The notes under the pieces are model-generated. The model was given only the letters and a program-made list of their open reading frames with translations. It made no database searches and was not told where the DNA came from. From assembly GCA_030682385.1 (NCBI GenBank), contig JAUXOG010000024.1, positions 1 through 62,536 on the forward strand: a stretch of 62,536 nt of DNA, read 5' to 3'. The position numbers and the translations under genes were made by a program. Shown here in pieces: positions 13,956-24,600 of this stretch. The DNA is from Bacteroidota bacterium. Its GTDB lineage: Bacteria > Bacteroidota > Ignavibacteria > UBA10030 > BY39. Positions within the stretch are counted from its first letter, which is position 1; the number at the start of each line of letters is the position of its first letter.

Positions 13956-16010
13956 ATGTTTAAAACTATCAAACTTAAATCTACGAAACTAATCCAACCG
14001 AGATATATAATTTCAGTTGCAGTTGTGATAGCTGCTTCAATGATTATTTCTGCGATTTGGGAGTTGACTCAAAGCAGAAAAGAGCTTTACCATTTAATGA
14101 CCGAGGAAGCAACACTGTTGATTGAAACAATAACGTTGAGCAGTGCCAACACGGTTTTATCGAATAACGAAGTAGAAGATTTAATCGCAGATAGATTATT
14201 AAGCGTGGCATATATGGTTTCAGAATTAGATAGTATAACTACTCTAAGTAATAAATACCTGAAAAGGATTGCCGATGATAATCAGGTTTATAGGATTAAT
14301 ATTTTTGACGTAATAGGGAATAAGGTCGCAAGCAGTTACACTCATGATTCCACACACGAGAGTTTAAAAGCCAAACATTCACCTTCCGATTTTATTCAAC
14401 CGATACTCAGAGGGGAAGTTAACGAATTGGTTATAGGATTGAAAGAAGCGCGATACGAAAACGGGAAAAGATTTGCAGTTGCGGTTCGCCGTAAATCAAA
14501 TAAACGCGGCGCTGTGGTTGTAAATATCGATGCAGCCTATCTACTTAGCTTTCGGGATAGAATCGGATTTGGGAAAATGCTTCAGGATATCGGCAAGAGT
14601 GGTGGAATAGAATACATAGTTTTACAAGACAGCGAAGGAATACTTGCGGCGAGTAAATCGGTTTCAGAAATAAATTCGATTGAGGGGGATGAGTTTTTGG
14701 AAAATGCAATGCAAAGAAAAACAGTCGAAACTCGCGTGTCTTCCTTTAATGAAAAAGATGTTTTCGAAGTAGTAAAACCACTTGTGATAAATAGTGAAAC
14801 CATCGGACTTCTGCGTTTAGGTCTTCCGATGGACGAAATACACGCACTCGAAGACAGGATGTCGCGTCGTACTGTAATTATATCTCTCGTATTGTTTGTG
14901 CTTGCCTCGCTCGTAATCGGAGTAATTAGCGTCAATCAAAATCTCAAATTCGTTTCTCGGGAATACGAAAAAATCCAAACCTACACCGGCAGCGTTCTTC
15001 AAAATATGGCTGACGCACTCATCACTACCGATGCCGAAGGACTTATAACAATCTTCAATAAACAAGCAGAGAACCTGTGCGCGACTGATTCAAAACATAT
15101 TATCGGGAAGCATATATCAAAAATATTTAGCAATCAACTGGTTGTTTTGGCGGAAAGTTTAAACACACGTAACCCGTTAAAAGATATTGAGTTAACTGTC
15201 GGCTGTCCCAATAAAGGCAGTCGAATTCTTTCTATCAGCACATCGTTTGTTTACGACGAGGGGGATGTGTTGAGTTCATTTACCGCCGCTTTGAAGGATG
15301 TTACTGAAACGCGTGCAATGGAGCGGCATATACAACAGCGCGAAAAATTAGTGGCAATGGGTGAGCTTGCATCGGGTGTCGCACACGAAATTCGCAACCC
15401 CTTGAATTCAGTAAATATGATTGCTCAGAGATACGAAAAAGAATTCGTTCCACAAGCAAACCAAGATGAATACTACGGACTTACAAAAATACTCCGTTCC
15501 GAAGTTCAACGCGTAAACAACATCGTTCAACAATTCCTTCGCTTTGCCCGTCCTCCCAAATTAAACATAACGAGCATTTCATCTTCAGAATTTTTAAGTG
15601 ATTTGAAAAATATATTTGAAGTCCAAATATCTTCAAAAAATATTGAATTGGAAATATCTTCGACAGAAGATTGCGTCCTCAACATCGACCGCGAGCAAAT
15701 GAAACAAGTGTTTTTAAATCTTTTACAGAACAGTATCGTTTCGATGCCGCAAGGTGGAAAAATATCCTTAAAACTTTTCTGCAATGAAGATAAAAGAATA
15801 TTTGAGTTCCAAGATACGGGAACAGGAATACCTGAGAAAAATTTAAGTAAAATATTTAACCTGTATTTTACAACGAGAACAGAAGGAACAGGTTTAGGAT
15901 TGAGTATCGTTCAACAAATAGTATCTCAGCACGATGGGCTTATTAATGTTGATAGCGAGCAAGGTACAGGAACAAAGTTCACAATCGAAATACCACTGAA
16001 AGTGAGTTAA
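13956..16010 (+). CDS. Membrane sensor histidine kinase (PAS, HisKA, HATPase)
   Basis: 684 residues. Membrane helix 1 (about 17-38) and helix 2 (about 307-330) bracket a periplasmic sensor domain of some 270 residues. Next come a PAS domain (about 345-450, QNMADALITTDAEGLITIFNKQ), the HisKA phosphoacceptor His477 in GVAHEIRNPLNS, and an HATPase domain with NLLQNSI, DTGTGIPE and GTGLGLSIV boxes. This is the NtrB/ZraS-type family that phosphorylates sigma-54 activators. The regulator gene begins 2 bp after its stop, so they are almost certainly cognate. The periplasmic domain suggests an envelope or extracellular signal; the ligand is unknown. Confidence 0.92.
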   Translation: MFKTIKLKSTKLIQPRYIISVAVVIAASMIISAIWELTQSRKELYHLMTEEATLLIETITLSSANTVLSNNEVEDLIADRLLSVAYMVSELDSITTLSNKYLKRIADDNQVYRINIFDVIGNKVASSYTHDSTHESLKAKHSPSDFIQPILRGEVNELVIGLKEARYENGKRFAVAVRRKSNKRGAVVVNIDAAYLLSFRDRIGFGKMLQDIGKSGGIEYIVLQDSEGILAASKSVSEINSIEGDEFLENAMQRKTVETRVSSFNEKDVFEVVKPLVINSETIGLLRLGLPMDEIHALEDRMSRRTVIISLVLFVLASLVIGVISVNQNLKFVSREYEKIQTYTGSVLQNMADALITTDAEGLITIFNKQAENLCATDSKHIIGKHISKIFSNQLVVLAESLNTRNPLKDIELTVGCPNKGSRILSISTSFVYDEGDVLSSFTAALKDVTETRAMERHIQQREKLVAMGELASGVAHEIRNPLNSVNMIAQRYEKEFVPQANQDEYYGLTKILRSEVQRVNNIVQQFLRFARPPKLNITSISSSEFLSDLKNIFEVQISSKNIELEISSTEDCVLNIDREQMKQVFLNLLQNSIVSMPQGGKISLKLFCNEDKRIFEFQDTGTGIPEKNLSKIFNLYFTTRTEGTGLGLSIVQQIVSQHDGLINVDSEQGTGTKFTIEIPLKVS

Positions 16011-16012
16011 AA

Positions 16013-17392
16013 ATGTTTAAACTTACAATTTTAGCAGTTGATGATGAAGCGAATCAGAGGAAAATACTCGCTGGATATTTAAAGAAGAAAGGTTACAATG
16101 TAATAGAAGCAAATTCTGCTGAACAAGGTATTGAATTAGCAAATAAAAATTTGGTTGATTTAATACTTACCGACTTTAAGATGCCCGGTAAAACGGGCGT
16201 AGACTTGCTTAAAGAAGTTCGGGCAAAAAATCCTGAAGCGGCGATTGTGATAATGACAGCATTCGGGACAATTGAAAGTGCTGTCGAAGCGATGCGTGCG
16301 GGTGCATACGATTACATAACAAAACCTATCGATTTCGATGAACTCGAATTGCTCATACAACGACTTGGCGAGAGGCAGCAGCTTATTTCGGAAAATATTT
16401 TACTAAAGGAACAGCTCGCTGAAAAATATAAGTTTACGGACATCATTGCACATTCACACAAAATGGAAGAAGTATTAAATCTTACAGGAAGGGTGGCAAA
16501 GAGCCGAGCATCGGTTCTGATAAGGGGTGAAAGTGGAACCGGAAAAGAGTTGATTGCCCGAGCTATTCATTTTGCAAGTCAACGCCACAATAAACCCTTT
16601 ATTGCGGTCAATTGTTCTGCGTTAAACGAGAACTTGCTTGAGAGTGAATTATTCGGGCACGAGAAGGGCGCCTATACCAGCGCCGATAAACAGCGGCTTG
16701 GTCGTTTTGAATTAGCCGATGGTGGAACTATCTTTTTAGATGAAATTGGTGATATACCACTATCGACTCAGGTTAAGCTCCTTCGTGTTTTGCAGGAACA
16801 AAATTTCGAACGAGTCGGCGGTTCTCAATCAATTCAAGTTGATGTCCGTGTTATTGCTGCGACTAATAGGAACCTTGAAGAGTTTATGAAAGAAGGCAAG
16901 TTTCGTGAAGATTTATTTTATCGACTCAATGTTGTTACCATCGAAATCCCTCCGCTGAATCAGAGGAAAGAAGATATTCTTCCGCTTGTAGAATATTTTA
17001 AAGATAAGTATTCAAAAGAAGTTAATAAAGACAAAGTAGAATTTTCAAAAGAAGCACTCGATACACTTTTAAAATATCATTATCCGGGAAACGTACGTGA
17101 ATTAGAAAATATTATCCATCGCGCAGTAGTGCTTGTTCGAGAAAATCTCATCACAACAAATGAACTGCCCATCAACCTGCGAAGTTTGCCAAGTGAGCAA
17201 CCATCCTCCACATCGACTCAATCACAAAATTTAGGTGAGCGGGTTGAAGAGTTAGAGAAGGAATTAATTTTCGAAGCGCTTCAAAAAACAGATGGTAACC
17301 AGTCGAAAGCAGCTTTGTTGTTAGGAATTTCCGAGAGGAACTTGCGATATAAATTAGAAAAGTTGGGTTTAAAAAAGTATTCGATGAAATAA
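16013..17392 (+). CDS. NtrC-family sigma-54 response regulator with atypical GAYTSA loop
   Basis: 459 residues. The receiver domain has phosphoacceptor Asp54 (LTDFKMPG), acidic pair Asp10-Asp11 and Lys of TKPID. The AAA+ domain has Walker A GESGTGKE, GG-T-IFLDEIGDI (Walker B) and the arginine-finger region. The C-terminus carries a Fis-type helix-turn-helix (QSKAALLLGISERNLRYKL). The sigma-54 contact loop, normally GAFTGA, reads GAYTSA at 219-224. Tyr for Phe is tolerated in some activators, but the Gly-to-Ser change is uncommon and may alter remodelling of the polymerase. It is paired with the kinase at 13956. Confidence 0.93.
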   Translation: MFKLTILAVDDEANQRKILAGYLKKKGYNVIEANSAEQGIELANKNLVDLILTDFKMPGKTGVDLLKEVRAKNPEAAIVIMTAFGTIESAVEAMRAGAYDYITKPIDFDELELLIQRLGERQQLISENILLKEQLAEKYKFTDIIAHSHKMEEVLNLTGRVAKSRASVLIRGESGTGKELIARAIHFASQRHNKPFIAVNCSALNENLLESELFGHEKGAYTSADKQRLGRFELADGGTIFLDEIGDIPLSTQVKLLRVLQEQNFERVGGSQSIQVDVRVIAATNRNLEEFMKEGKFREDLFYRLNVVTIEIPPLNQRKEDILPLVEYFKDKYSKEVNKDKVEFSKEALDTLLKYHYPGNVRELENIIHRAVVLVRENLITTNELPINLRSLPSEQPSSTSTQSQNLGERVEELEKELIFEALQKTDGNQSKAALLLGISERNLRYKLEKLGLKKYSMK

Positions 17393-17401
17393 TAAAATCA
17401 C

Positions 17402-19489
17402 ATGGTTTCATTTTATTCACTCCCCGCAATCGTTGCATTAGCGATTAACTTATCGCTTGCTGTTATTATTATTCTCGACAACCCGAAAGGTTACTCCAAT
17501 CGGTTGTTTGCTCTCCTCGTCCTTTGCTTTGCTTTGTGGAATGTAGCCGATGTTATCGTCGTAAACAGTTCAACGGTTGAACTTGCTTCGCTCGGAGGGG
17601 CTGTTATCGCAGCGGCAATGTTATTCGCCTCAGCATTTTTTCTCATACTTTCTTTTTCGTTTCCTACAAGTATTAATTCGAAATTAGATCGAATATCTAT
17701 CCGTCCGCTCTTTTTTGTTCTCCCCTTTGTATTTACAATTATAGCCGGTCTTCAAATCGCGCGCCCATTCGAACTGCGTAAAATTCTGGAAAAGAATATC
17801 TATATATACGTCGTAGATATTTTTACCGATGAGCTAAATGTTATTATCTACATTGTTCTCTTTTTATATTTAGGATGGGGGATGCGGAATCTTGTCATAC
17901 AGTTAAAGCAATCTCGCTCTAAAAAAGTGCGTTCACAAATCTTCTATTTCCTTTTAGCGATGATAGGTTTTAGCGTCTTAGTGATTATTCTCGATTTGTT
18001 AAAAGAGTATGAACAGCTACACATCTCTGTCTCACGAATCACCTATTTACTCATCAGCATATTTTTATCTTATGTCGTGCTAAGTGGAAAAATTCTTATT
18101 TTTCGTAAACGCGGAAAACAAGGATTGACATACGCAATAGTAACCGGCATAATGTTCGGTTTTTATATTTTTGTCATTAAAAATATTGCATCGTTAATAG
18201 AAGAAAGGTTTGCGATAGAGTCACTCTGGATTGAAGCTCTATTAATTGTGATTTTAGCATTCATCTTCAGACCCGTTGTTGCCCGTGTACAAACTCTTGT
18301 CGAGCACCTCTTCTATCAGGATATATTCCGTTACAGGCATAACTTCATACGCTTCACGCGGGAGGCGGTTTATTACACGAACTCAAAAGAACTGACAGAT
18401 GCGATTATACGATTTCTTCGGGAAACAATCTTTGTATCGATATCGGATGTTTTGTTGGAGGATGATTCAGAAAGTTTGTTCCGGGGCGTTGCAAATTCAG
18501 CTATTACACTGCCAATGGATGGATGTCTTTCAACAATAATCAGCAAAGAATATAAACCATGTGAAGTAGAAGAAATTTTGGAATCCTGTACGACTGATGA
18601 ACAAACAATTCTAAAAAACTATCGTGGCGGATACGTTATAGGACTCTATTCAAAAAAATCAATATCAGGACTTCTGCTCATTGGTCCAATGACGACGCGA
18701 AAACCATATTCCATCGATGAAGTTGAATTTTTCACTATCTTTGCAAATGAAATATCAATAATGATAGAACGAAATGTGTTAATGGAGAATATACGGGATG
18801 AGCAGGTTAAAGCAGCTCAATTGGAACGGCTTGCATCGCTCGGTCGGCTTACCGCGGGTATCGCACACGATTTACGGAATCCACTCGGTATAATTTCAAT
18901 GTCGGCACAAACTATTCAACGCAATCCCAAAGACGAAATGCTTCTTCTGAAGATGAGCAGCTTCATCGTTGAAGAAAGCAAACGACTGAATAAGAATGTA
19001 GATACTTTTTTACAATATGCTAAACCTCATAAACCTGTTTGGGAAAAAGCCAATCTTGAACAGCTTATCGATAAAACCATTCAGGCAATAAATATCAACG
19101 ATTCGGGTAGCAACGTTAAAATCAAAAAAGAATTTAGTGGAGAAATTCCGGAGTTGATAACATCGGTACAACATCTTGAACGGGTGCTGGCAAACTTAGG
19201 CACGAACGCTATTGAGGCGATGCCAAAAGGCGGCGAATTGAATTTTAAAGTGATTAATGAAGATAATTTTGTTGACATCACGGTTTCAGATACCGGCACA
19301 GGCATTCCAATGGATATTCAGTCGAAAATCTTTGATCCTTTTTTCACGACTAAATCAACCGGTACCGGTTTAGGTTTGTCTATCGTTCATTCGATGGTGC
19401 AGAGTATTAACGGTGATATATCTTTCACTTCAAACGAAAACGGTACAACATTTTGCATAAAACTTCCAATAGATGGATCACAAGTATGA
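17402..19489 (+). CDS. Multi-helix membrane histidine kinase with GAF-like domain
   Basis: 695 residues. The N-terminal third has about eight hydrophobic helices (residues 5 to 305), like 7TM/PrsK-type sensor kinases that sense within the membrane. A GAF-like domain follows (about 310-465), then HisKA with His489 in GIAHDLRNPLGI, then HATPase boxes NLGTNAIEAM, DTGTGIPM and GTGLGLSIV. It starts 10 bp after the first regulator and ends in an ATGA overlap with the second, so the four genes form one operon. The signal is unknown. In the related PrsK/PrsR pair, the kinase answers envelope or exopolysaccharide status. Confidence 0.9.
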   Translation: MVSFYSLPAIVALAINLSLAVIIILDNPKGYSNRLFALLVLCFALWNVADVIVVNSSTVELASLGGAVIAAAMLFASAFFLILSFSFPTSINSKLDRISIRPLFFVLPFVFTIIAGLQIARPFELRKILEKNIYIYVVDIFTDELNVIIYIVLFLYLGWGMRNLVIQLKQSRSKKVRSQIFYFLLAMIGFSVLVIILDLLKEYEQLHISVSRITYLLISIFLSYVVLSGKILIFRKRGKQGLTYAIVTGIMFGFYIFVIKNIASLIEERFAIESLWIEALLIVILAFIFRPVVARVQTLVEHLFYQDIFRYRHNFIRFTREAVYYTNSKELTDAIIRFLRETIFVSISDVLLEDDSESLFRGVANSAITLPMDGCLSTIISKEYKPCEVEEILESCTTDEQTILKNYRGGYVIGLYSKKSISGLLLIGPMTTRKPYSIDEVEFFTIFANEISIMIERNVLMENIRDEQVKAAQLERLASLGRLTAGIAHDLRNPLGIISMSAQTIQRNPKDEMLLLKMSSFIVEESKRLNKNVDTFLQYAKPHKPVWEKANLEQLIDKTIQAININDSGSNVKIKKEFSGEIPELITSVQHLERVLANLGTNAIEAMPKGGELNFKVINEDNFVDITVSDTGTGIPMDIQSKIFDPFFTTKSTGTGLGLSIVHSMVQSINGDISFTSNENGTTFCIKLPIDGSQV

Positions 19490-20889
19490 ACAAACTCAAT
19501 CTTTTAATAATTGATGACGAAGAAAAGACAAGACAAGTTTTAGAAATCAATCTTCAATCTGCCCATAATGTTATTCTTGCAAAAAATGGTCGTGAGGCAT
19601 TGTCGCTCCTGCAAAGTGAACCAATTGATGTCGTACTCACAGATCTGAAAATGCCGGAAGTAGATGGACAGACAGTTATGAAAGAAGTGAAAAAGATGGA
19701 GCGGAGTATTCCGGTTATTATTATGACCGCGTTCGGCACAATTGAGAACGCTGTTGCGATGATGAAGGAAGGAGCGTTTGATTATTTGACGAAACCGATT
19801 GATCTTGATCAGCTTGATCTGGTGCTTACTCGCGCAATGAATCATGTGAAGTTGATTAGAGAGAACGAAGAGTTGCGTAACCAATTGCGTTCGATAGGAA
19901 ATCTCAGCAATATTGTAACAGGAAGTCCGAAGATGCAAGATGTTTTAAAAACGGTTCAACAAATTGCTTCAACAAATTTCACTGTGCTTATTGAAGGTGA
20001 AACCGGAACAGGAAAAGAATTAATCGCACGAGCGATACATTCTTCAAGTCAACGCGCGGCTAAAACATTCGTTGCAATAAATTGCGGAGCAATTCCAAGG
20101 GAGTTATTGGAAAGTGAATTTTTCGGCAGCGAGAAAGGCGCTTTCACAGGAGCAACCAGCAGGCGCATCGGCAAATTTGAACAAGCGAGCGGCGGAACGT
20201 TGTTCCTTGATGAAATCGGCGAGTTACCTATCGAACTACAGGTAAAACTTCTCCGTGCAATTGAAGAGCAGGCGATTGTGCGTGTCGGAGGAAATGAGAA
20301 AATATCGTTAGACCTTCGCATTGTAGCGGCAACTAATCGTAAATTGAAGATTGAAGTTGAAACCGGGCGATTCCGCAGCGATTTATATTATCGGCTCAAC
20401 GTTGTCAATATCGCTCTTCCACCGCTTCGTGAACGCGCGGAGGACGTTCCGCTTCTCGCTCAACATTTCTTATTGAAGCATAAACAAAATGTTGGCAAAG
20501 ATATTAAAGGATTCGAGCCGACAGCTCTTATCTATTTAAAAGCATATCAATGGCGCGGTAATGTTCGTGAATTGGAAAATGCGGTGGTGAGATCGATGGT
20601 TGCGACGGTGGGAGAATATATCACAATCGATGATTTGCCCACCGACATTCACCTTACACGCGATGATATAGATGAAACGATTCCAACATCGTATCAAGAA
20701 TTTCTTACGTTGAAGAAGAAGCTGAAAGAAAAGCATCTCCATGAGTTCGAAAAAATTTTTATACTTGAGGCGCTTCGAAGTAATAGTTGGAATGTTTCCC
20801 AAACCGCAAAATCTCTCAATATGGATCGCCGACAACTCCAAAATATGATGAAAGAGCACGGACTGAAATCAAAAGAGAACGAGACTTGA
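19486..20889 (+). CDS. NtrC-family sigma-54 response regulator
   Basis: 467 residues from ATG 19486, which overlaps the kinase stop as ATGA. An upstream in-frame ATG at 19453 is inside the kinase gene and less likely. The receiver has Asp53 (LTDLKMPE). The AAA+ domain has GETGTGKE, an intact GAFTGA at 218-223, and the Walker B region GGTLFLDEIGEL. The C-terminus has a Fis-like helix-turn-helix (NVSQTAKSLNMDRRQLQNMM). It should activate sigma-54 promoters when phosphorylated by the kinase at 17402. Candidate sigma-54 promoters in this window are at 28115 and 60495. Confidence 0.94.
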   Translation: MNKLNLLIIDDEEKTRQVLEINLQSAHNVILAKNGREALSLLQSEPIDVVLTDLKMPEVDGQTVMKEVKKMERSIPVIIMTAFGTIENAVAMMKEGAFDYLTKPIDLDQLDLVLTRAMNHVKLIRENEELRNQLRSIGNLSNIVTGSPKMQDVLKTVQQIASTNFTVLIEGETGTGKELIARAIHSSSQRAAKTFVAINCGAIPRELLESEFFGSEKGAFTGATSRRIGKFEQASGGTLFLDEIGELPIELQVKLLRAIEEQAIVRVGGNEKISLDLRIVAATNRKLKIEVETGRFRSDLYYRLNVVNIALPPLRERAEDVPLLAQHFLLKHKQNVGKDIKGFEPTALIYLKAYQWRGNVRELENAVVRSMVATVGEYITIDDLPTDIHLTRDDIDETIPTSYQEFLTLKKKLKEKHLHEFEKIFILEALRSNSWNVSQTAKSLNMDRRQLQNMMKEHGLKSKENET

Positions 20890-20919
20890 ATTTATTCAAT
20901 AAATATTTCAGGAACAACC

Positions 20920-21465
20920 ATGAAACATTCGAAACTTATGAATTATGCAGCACTTATCTCAACAATTCTCACTTTTGCTTTCTTACATGAGACCCTTCAT
21001 GCGTTACCAGCCCTCTTTTATGGTGAGTATGGGTCATTTAGCGTTCATCCATATGGATTTGAAGTCATTTATAAGTCACCAATACAGGAACGTTTAGGTG
21101 TACACTGGGGTTTGATCTCCGGTCTACCGAATATTATCACATTGTCAATCGGTTACCTGTTGTTTGTATATCGACATCGAATCGCACTCCACAGAAATTC
21201 ATTCTTAGGCGTTATGGGTTACTGGATGATGTGCATATTCTTATTCGCCGATGCGCTCAACCTCTCGGTGAATCCTTTTATTTTTGGTGGAGATATTGGG
21301 GGAATAGTTGTCGGTTTTGGAATTCACCAATATATAATACAGATAACCTTTTTTATAATTGTGCTTGTTAACAGAGAGCTTATCGTTCAAAATCTCTTTC
21401 CCCTTTACGGAATCGAATCAAAAAGCATCCTTTGGAAACCAGGGATAAAATTTAGAAAGGAATAA
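20920..21465 (+). CDS. Small polytopic membrane protein with HExxH motif
   Basis: 181 residues with about five hydrophobic segments. In the first helix FLHETLHALPALFYG gives an HExxH zinc-site motif, as in membrane-embedded metalloproteases of the M50 type. A later acidic segment, GGDIGGI, could supply a third ligand. The classical M50 NxxPxxPLDG motif is absent, so assignment to a protease family is tentative. It follows the second NtrC regulator by 30 bp and may be co-transcribed, which would suit a regulated intramembrane function. The 3' end overlaps the convergent gene at 21418-21636 by 48 bp. Confidence 0.65.
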   Translation: MKHSKLMNYAALISTILTFAFLHETLHALPALFYGEYGSFSVHPYGFEVIYKSPIQERLGVHWGLISGLPNIITLSIGYLLFVYRHRIALHRNSFLGVMGYWMMCIFLFADALNLSVNPFIFGGDIGGIVVGFGIHQYIIQITFFIIVLVNRELIVQNLFPLYGIESKSILWKPGIKFRKE

Positions 21466-21636
21466 CACTTCTCCAAGTAAGACAAGTGAGAAAGTCAAAA
21501 CCATTTTGATCTCAACAGAAAATGATAGAAGAGGAACAAGAAGTAACCCGCAATACATAATCACTGAAAGTATCAAAAGGTAAATACCTAACCGCGGATT
21601 AAGATTTCTGAATTTTTGGATCACATTCACTTTCAT
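21418..21636 (-). CDS. Transporter-suffix-like small membrane protein
   Basis: 72 residues with two hydrophobic helices (LGIYLLILSVIMYCGLLLVP and a second ending in LLGEVLFLSKF). This resembles the small transporter suffix proteins that sit beside RND or MFS pumps. Its start is 1 bp after the stop of the RND pump gene on the minus strand, so it is probably the last gene of the efflux operon. The coding end overlaps the convergent HExxH gene. Its function is not established. Confidence 0.65.
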   Translation of the reverse strand: MKVNVIQKFRNLNPRLGIYLLILSVIMYCGLLLVPLLSFSVEIKMVLTFSLVLLGEVLFLSKFYPWFPKDAF

Positions 21637-21637
21637 T

Positions 21638-24600
21638 TTATGATTTCAGACTTTCATCAATATTTCTTTCAACGCTTCTCAACTTCAGCACTTTCCTTAC
21701 CCACATACTCAGATCATCTACTATCGAATAAACAACCGGTATAAATACAAGTGTGAGCAAAGATGAGCTTATCATTCCTCCCATAATTACAACTGCCATC
21801 CCCGAGCGCATTTCTGAGCCGGGTCCCAATTCCAACGCCAGGGGCGACATGCCAAATATAATTGCAAGCGTTGTCATTAGGATGGGACGGAGTCGTGTCT
21901 TTCCCGCTTCGATAAGTGCTTCGAGCCGAGCCATCCCGCGTTTTCTAAGTGTGTTCGTATAGTCCACCAATAAAATGGCATTATTCACCACCAACCCAAC
22001 AAGCATAACAACACCAATCATCGAAAAGATATTAAGTGTTTTGCCCGTTATCATTAATGCGAGAATGGCGCCTACAACCGTAATTGGTAAAGAAAACATT
22101 ACGATAAAAGGATAGAGAAAGGATTCAAAAAGAGAAGCCATCACCATATATACGAACAGGATAGAAAGCAGAAGAGCGATAGTTAGGTTAGTAAAAGTTT
22201 CATCCATTATTTCCACGTCTCCGGCTAGACCCACTTTTGAAATTGTACGCGGGAGATTCAATTTGTCGATTGCTTTAGTAACATCATTGCTTACATCGCC
22301 AAGAGGTCTGCCCACAACGTTGGCAGTAACAACAAATTGCCGGTTGTGGTTTTTACGCTGAATCTCAACAGGACCATAATCTTGATAAATGCGCGCTATC
22401 TGCCCTAATTCAATTATCTCGCCCGAAATGGATTTGACGTTCATTCTTGAAATATCTGCAGTGCTTTTCTTTTTTGATTCAGGAAGTGTGACCATCATAT
22501 CGTATTCACGGTCTCTTTCTTTATATTTGTTTGAGATATCGCCTTCAATACATGTGCGTAAAGTAGAACCTACAACCGCAGCAGGTATTCCCAACGCAGC
22601 ACATTTCATTCTATCGATTTCAGCTTTAATTTCCGGCGCGGCGGCTTTCCACGATGATGATACTTCCATAATACCCGGAATATTTTTTATTGCATCCATA
22701 ATCATTCTTGATGCAATGTTAAAATCCTTGATCTCTGTGCCGGCAACTTCAATCTGAATCGGAAGATTCCCGCCTCCTCCGCCCATAATATTAGGTGGAT
22801 AAACTCTCATTGTAATTCCGGGAATTTTCTTCTCCAATTCTCGTATGCTTTGTGCAACTTCCTGTGTTGAACGAAAATCTTTACCTTGATGGAGAAGAAG
22901 TTTTAGCTGTCCAACTTGACTGCTGCTCAAAGTAACATCATCAGTGGAAACTTTGCCGAGAGTAACAAATCGTGATTTCACCTCCGGTACAACAGCAAGT
23001 TTAGCTTCCAATATTCTTGTAACCGCATCAGTTTTTTCAAGAGAAGTCCCTGCGGGAGTTTCAATTTCCACCATTAACTCGCTCTTATCCGGCGGCGTGA
23101 ATAACTCTGTGCTCACTGCTCCTAAAGGAATAAGAGCAACACTTCCTAAAAATATTAATGTTGTAACGGCGAGAACAGTTTTTCTGTGTCCTAATGCCCA
23201 ACCGCTCAGTTTCCCATAATTACTCTTAAGAGTATCCATCGTTTTGTTTTTCTTTTCAGAAGAAATTTCTGCCGGCTTCTTCTTTAACCAGCGTGACGCT
23301 AACATCGGTGTAAGCGTGAATGAAACAAAGAGTGAAAAAAGTATTGCAATTGTTATCGTGAGACCAAATTGCGCAAAAAACTTTCCGACCATTCCGCCCA
23401 TAAAAGCAATCGGGATGAAGACGGCGACATTTGTGAGTGTGATAGCGATAGCGGCAAGTCCGATCTCGTTCCTTCCATCGAGCGCCGCTCGAAACGGATT
23501 CTTTCCCAAGCTCAAATGCCGATTGGTATTTTCAAGAACCACAATTGAATCGTCAACGAGAATACCAATTGAAGTTGCCAAACCCATCAGCGAAAGCATA
23601 TTAAATGTAAAACCGGCGTAATACATCAAAGAAAACGTGGCAATAAGCGAAGTAGGTATTGCCAAAAGAACGATGACGGTGTTACGAACGTTTCGCAGAA
23701 AGATAAAAATAATGAAACCGGTCAGCACAATTGCTTCGAGTAGATTGTCGCGTACTTCAGAAATAGAATCTTTTGTGAATGATGATTGGTCGTATGCAAT
23801 TGCGAATTCAATATCGGAAGGAAGCCGGGTTTTCAGTTGTTCCATTTCTTGCTTTACTAAATCAGCCACACGAACGCTGTTTGATCCGGACTGCGGTCGA
23901 ACTGCTATTCCTAAACTTGCAATGCCATCAATTCTATTAAGACTCTTCATTCTCTTAAACGAGTCATCTACATTTGCAATGTTTTGCAGGTAAATTTCTT
24001 GACCATTAGGTGTGACGATTGGCGCCTTTTTGATGGCGTCAACACTCTGGAATTTTCCTGCAACTCTAACGCCAAATTCTTTCGTACTTGTTTCGATCAA
24101 ACCAGCGGGCACATCAAGATTCTCCATCTTCAGAGAATTCACAACATCCAAAATTGACAGTTTGTATTGAGCTAATTTTCCCGGATCGACAGTTATATTT
24201 ATCTGTCTTTCCTTTTGTCCAGAAATCAAAACATCTGCAACTCCTTCCACTTGTTGAAATTTATTTTTCACTTGCTTATCTATAATGAGATACAATTCAT
24301 CAAGCGTTCGTGCTTTAGAATAGACAGCTATATTCAAAACCGGTATGGCAGCCGCATCCCATTTGGTAACTATTGGAATCTCGGCACCATCAGGAAGCGA
24401 GAACCGAATCTCATCAACTTTTTTCTGCACATCCAATCGAGCATTATTTCCATCAATACCTAAATTAAATTCCACAATTACTGTAGAAACACCTTCACGC
24501 GACCATGATCTAACGCTTTTAATGCCGTTTATTGTGCTGACCGCCTCTTCGATAGGTTTTGTAACTGAAGTTTCATTCTCTTCCGGGTTAGACCCCGGGT

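Noticed and set aside
22389-24463. Several plus-strand frames of 65-156 residues
   Set aside because: They are opposite the RND pump gene, overlap one another and show no family features.
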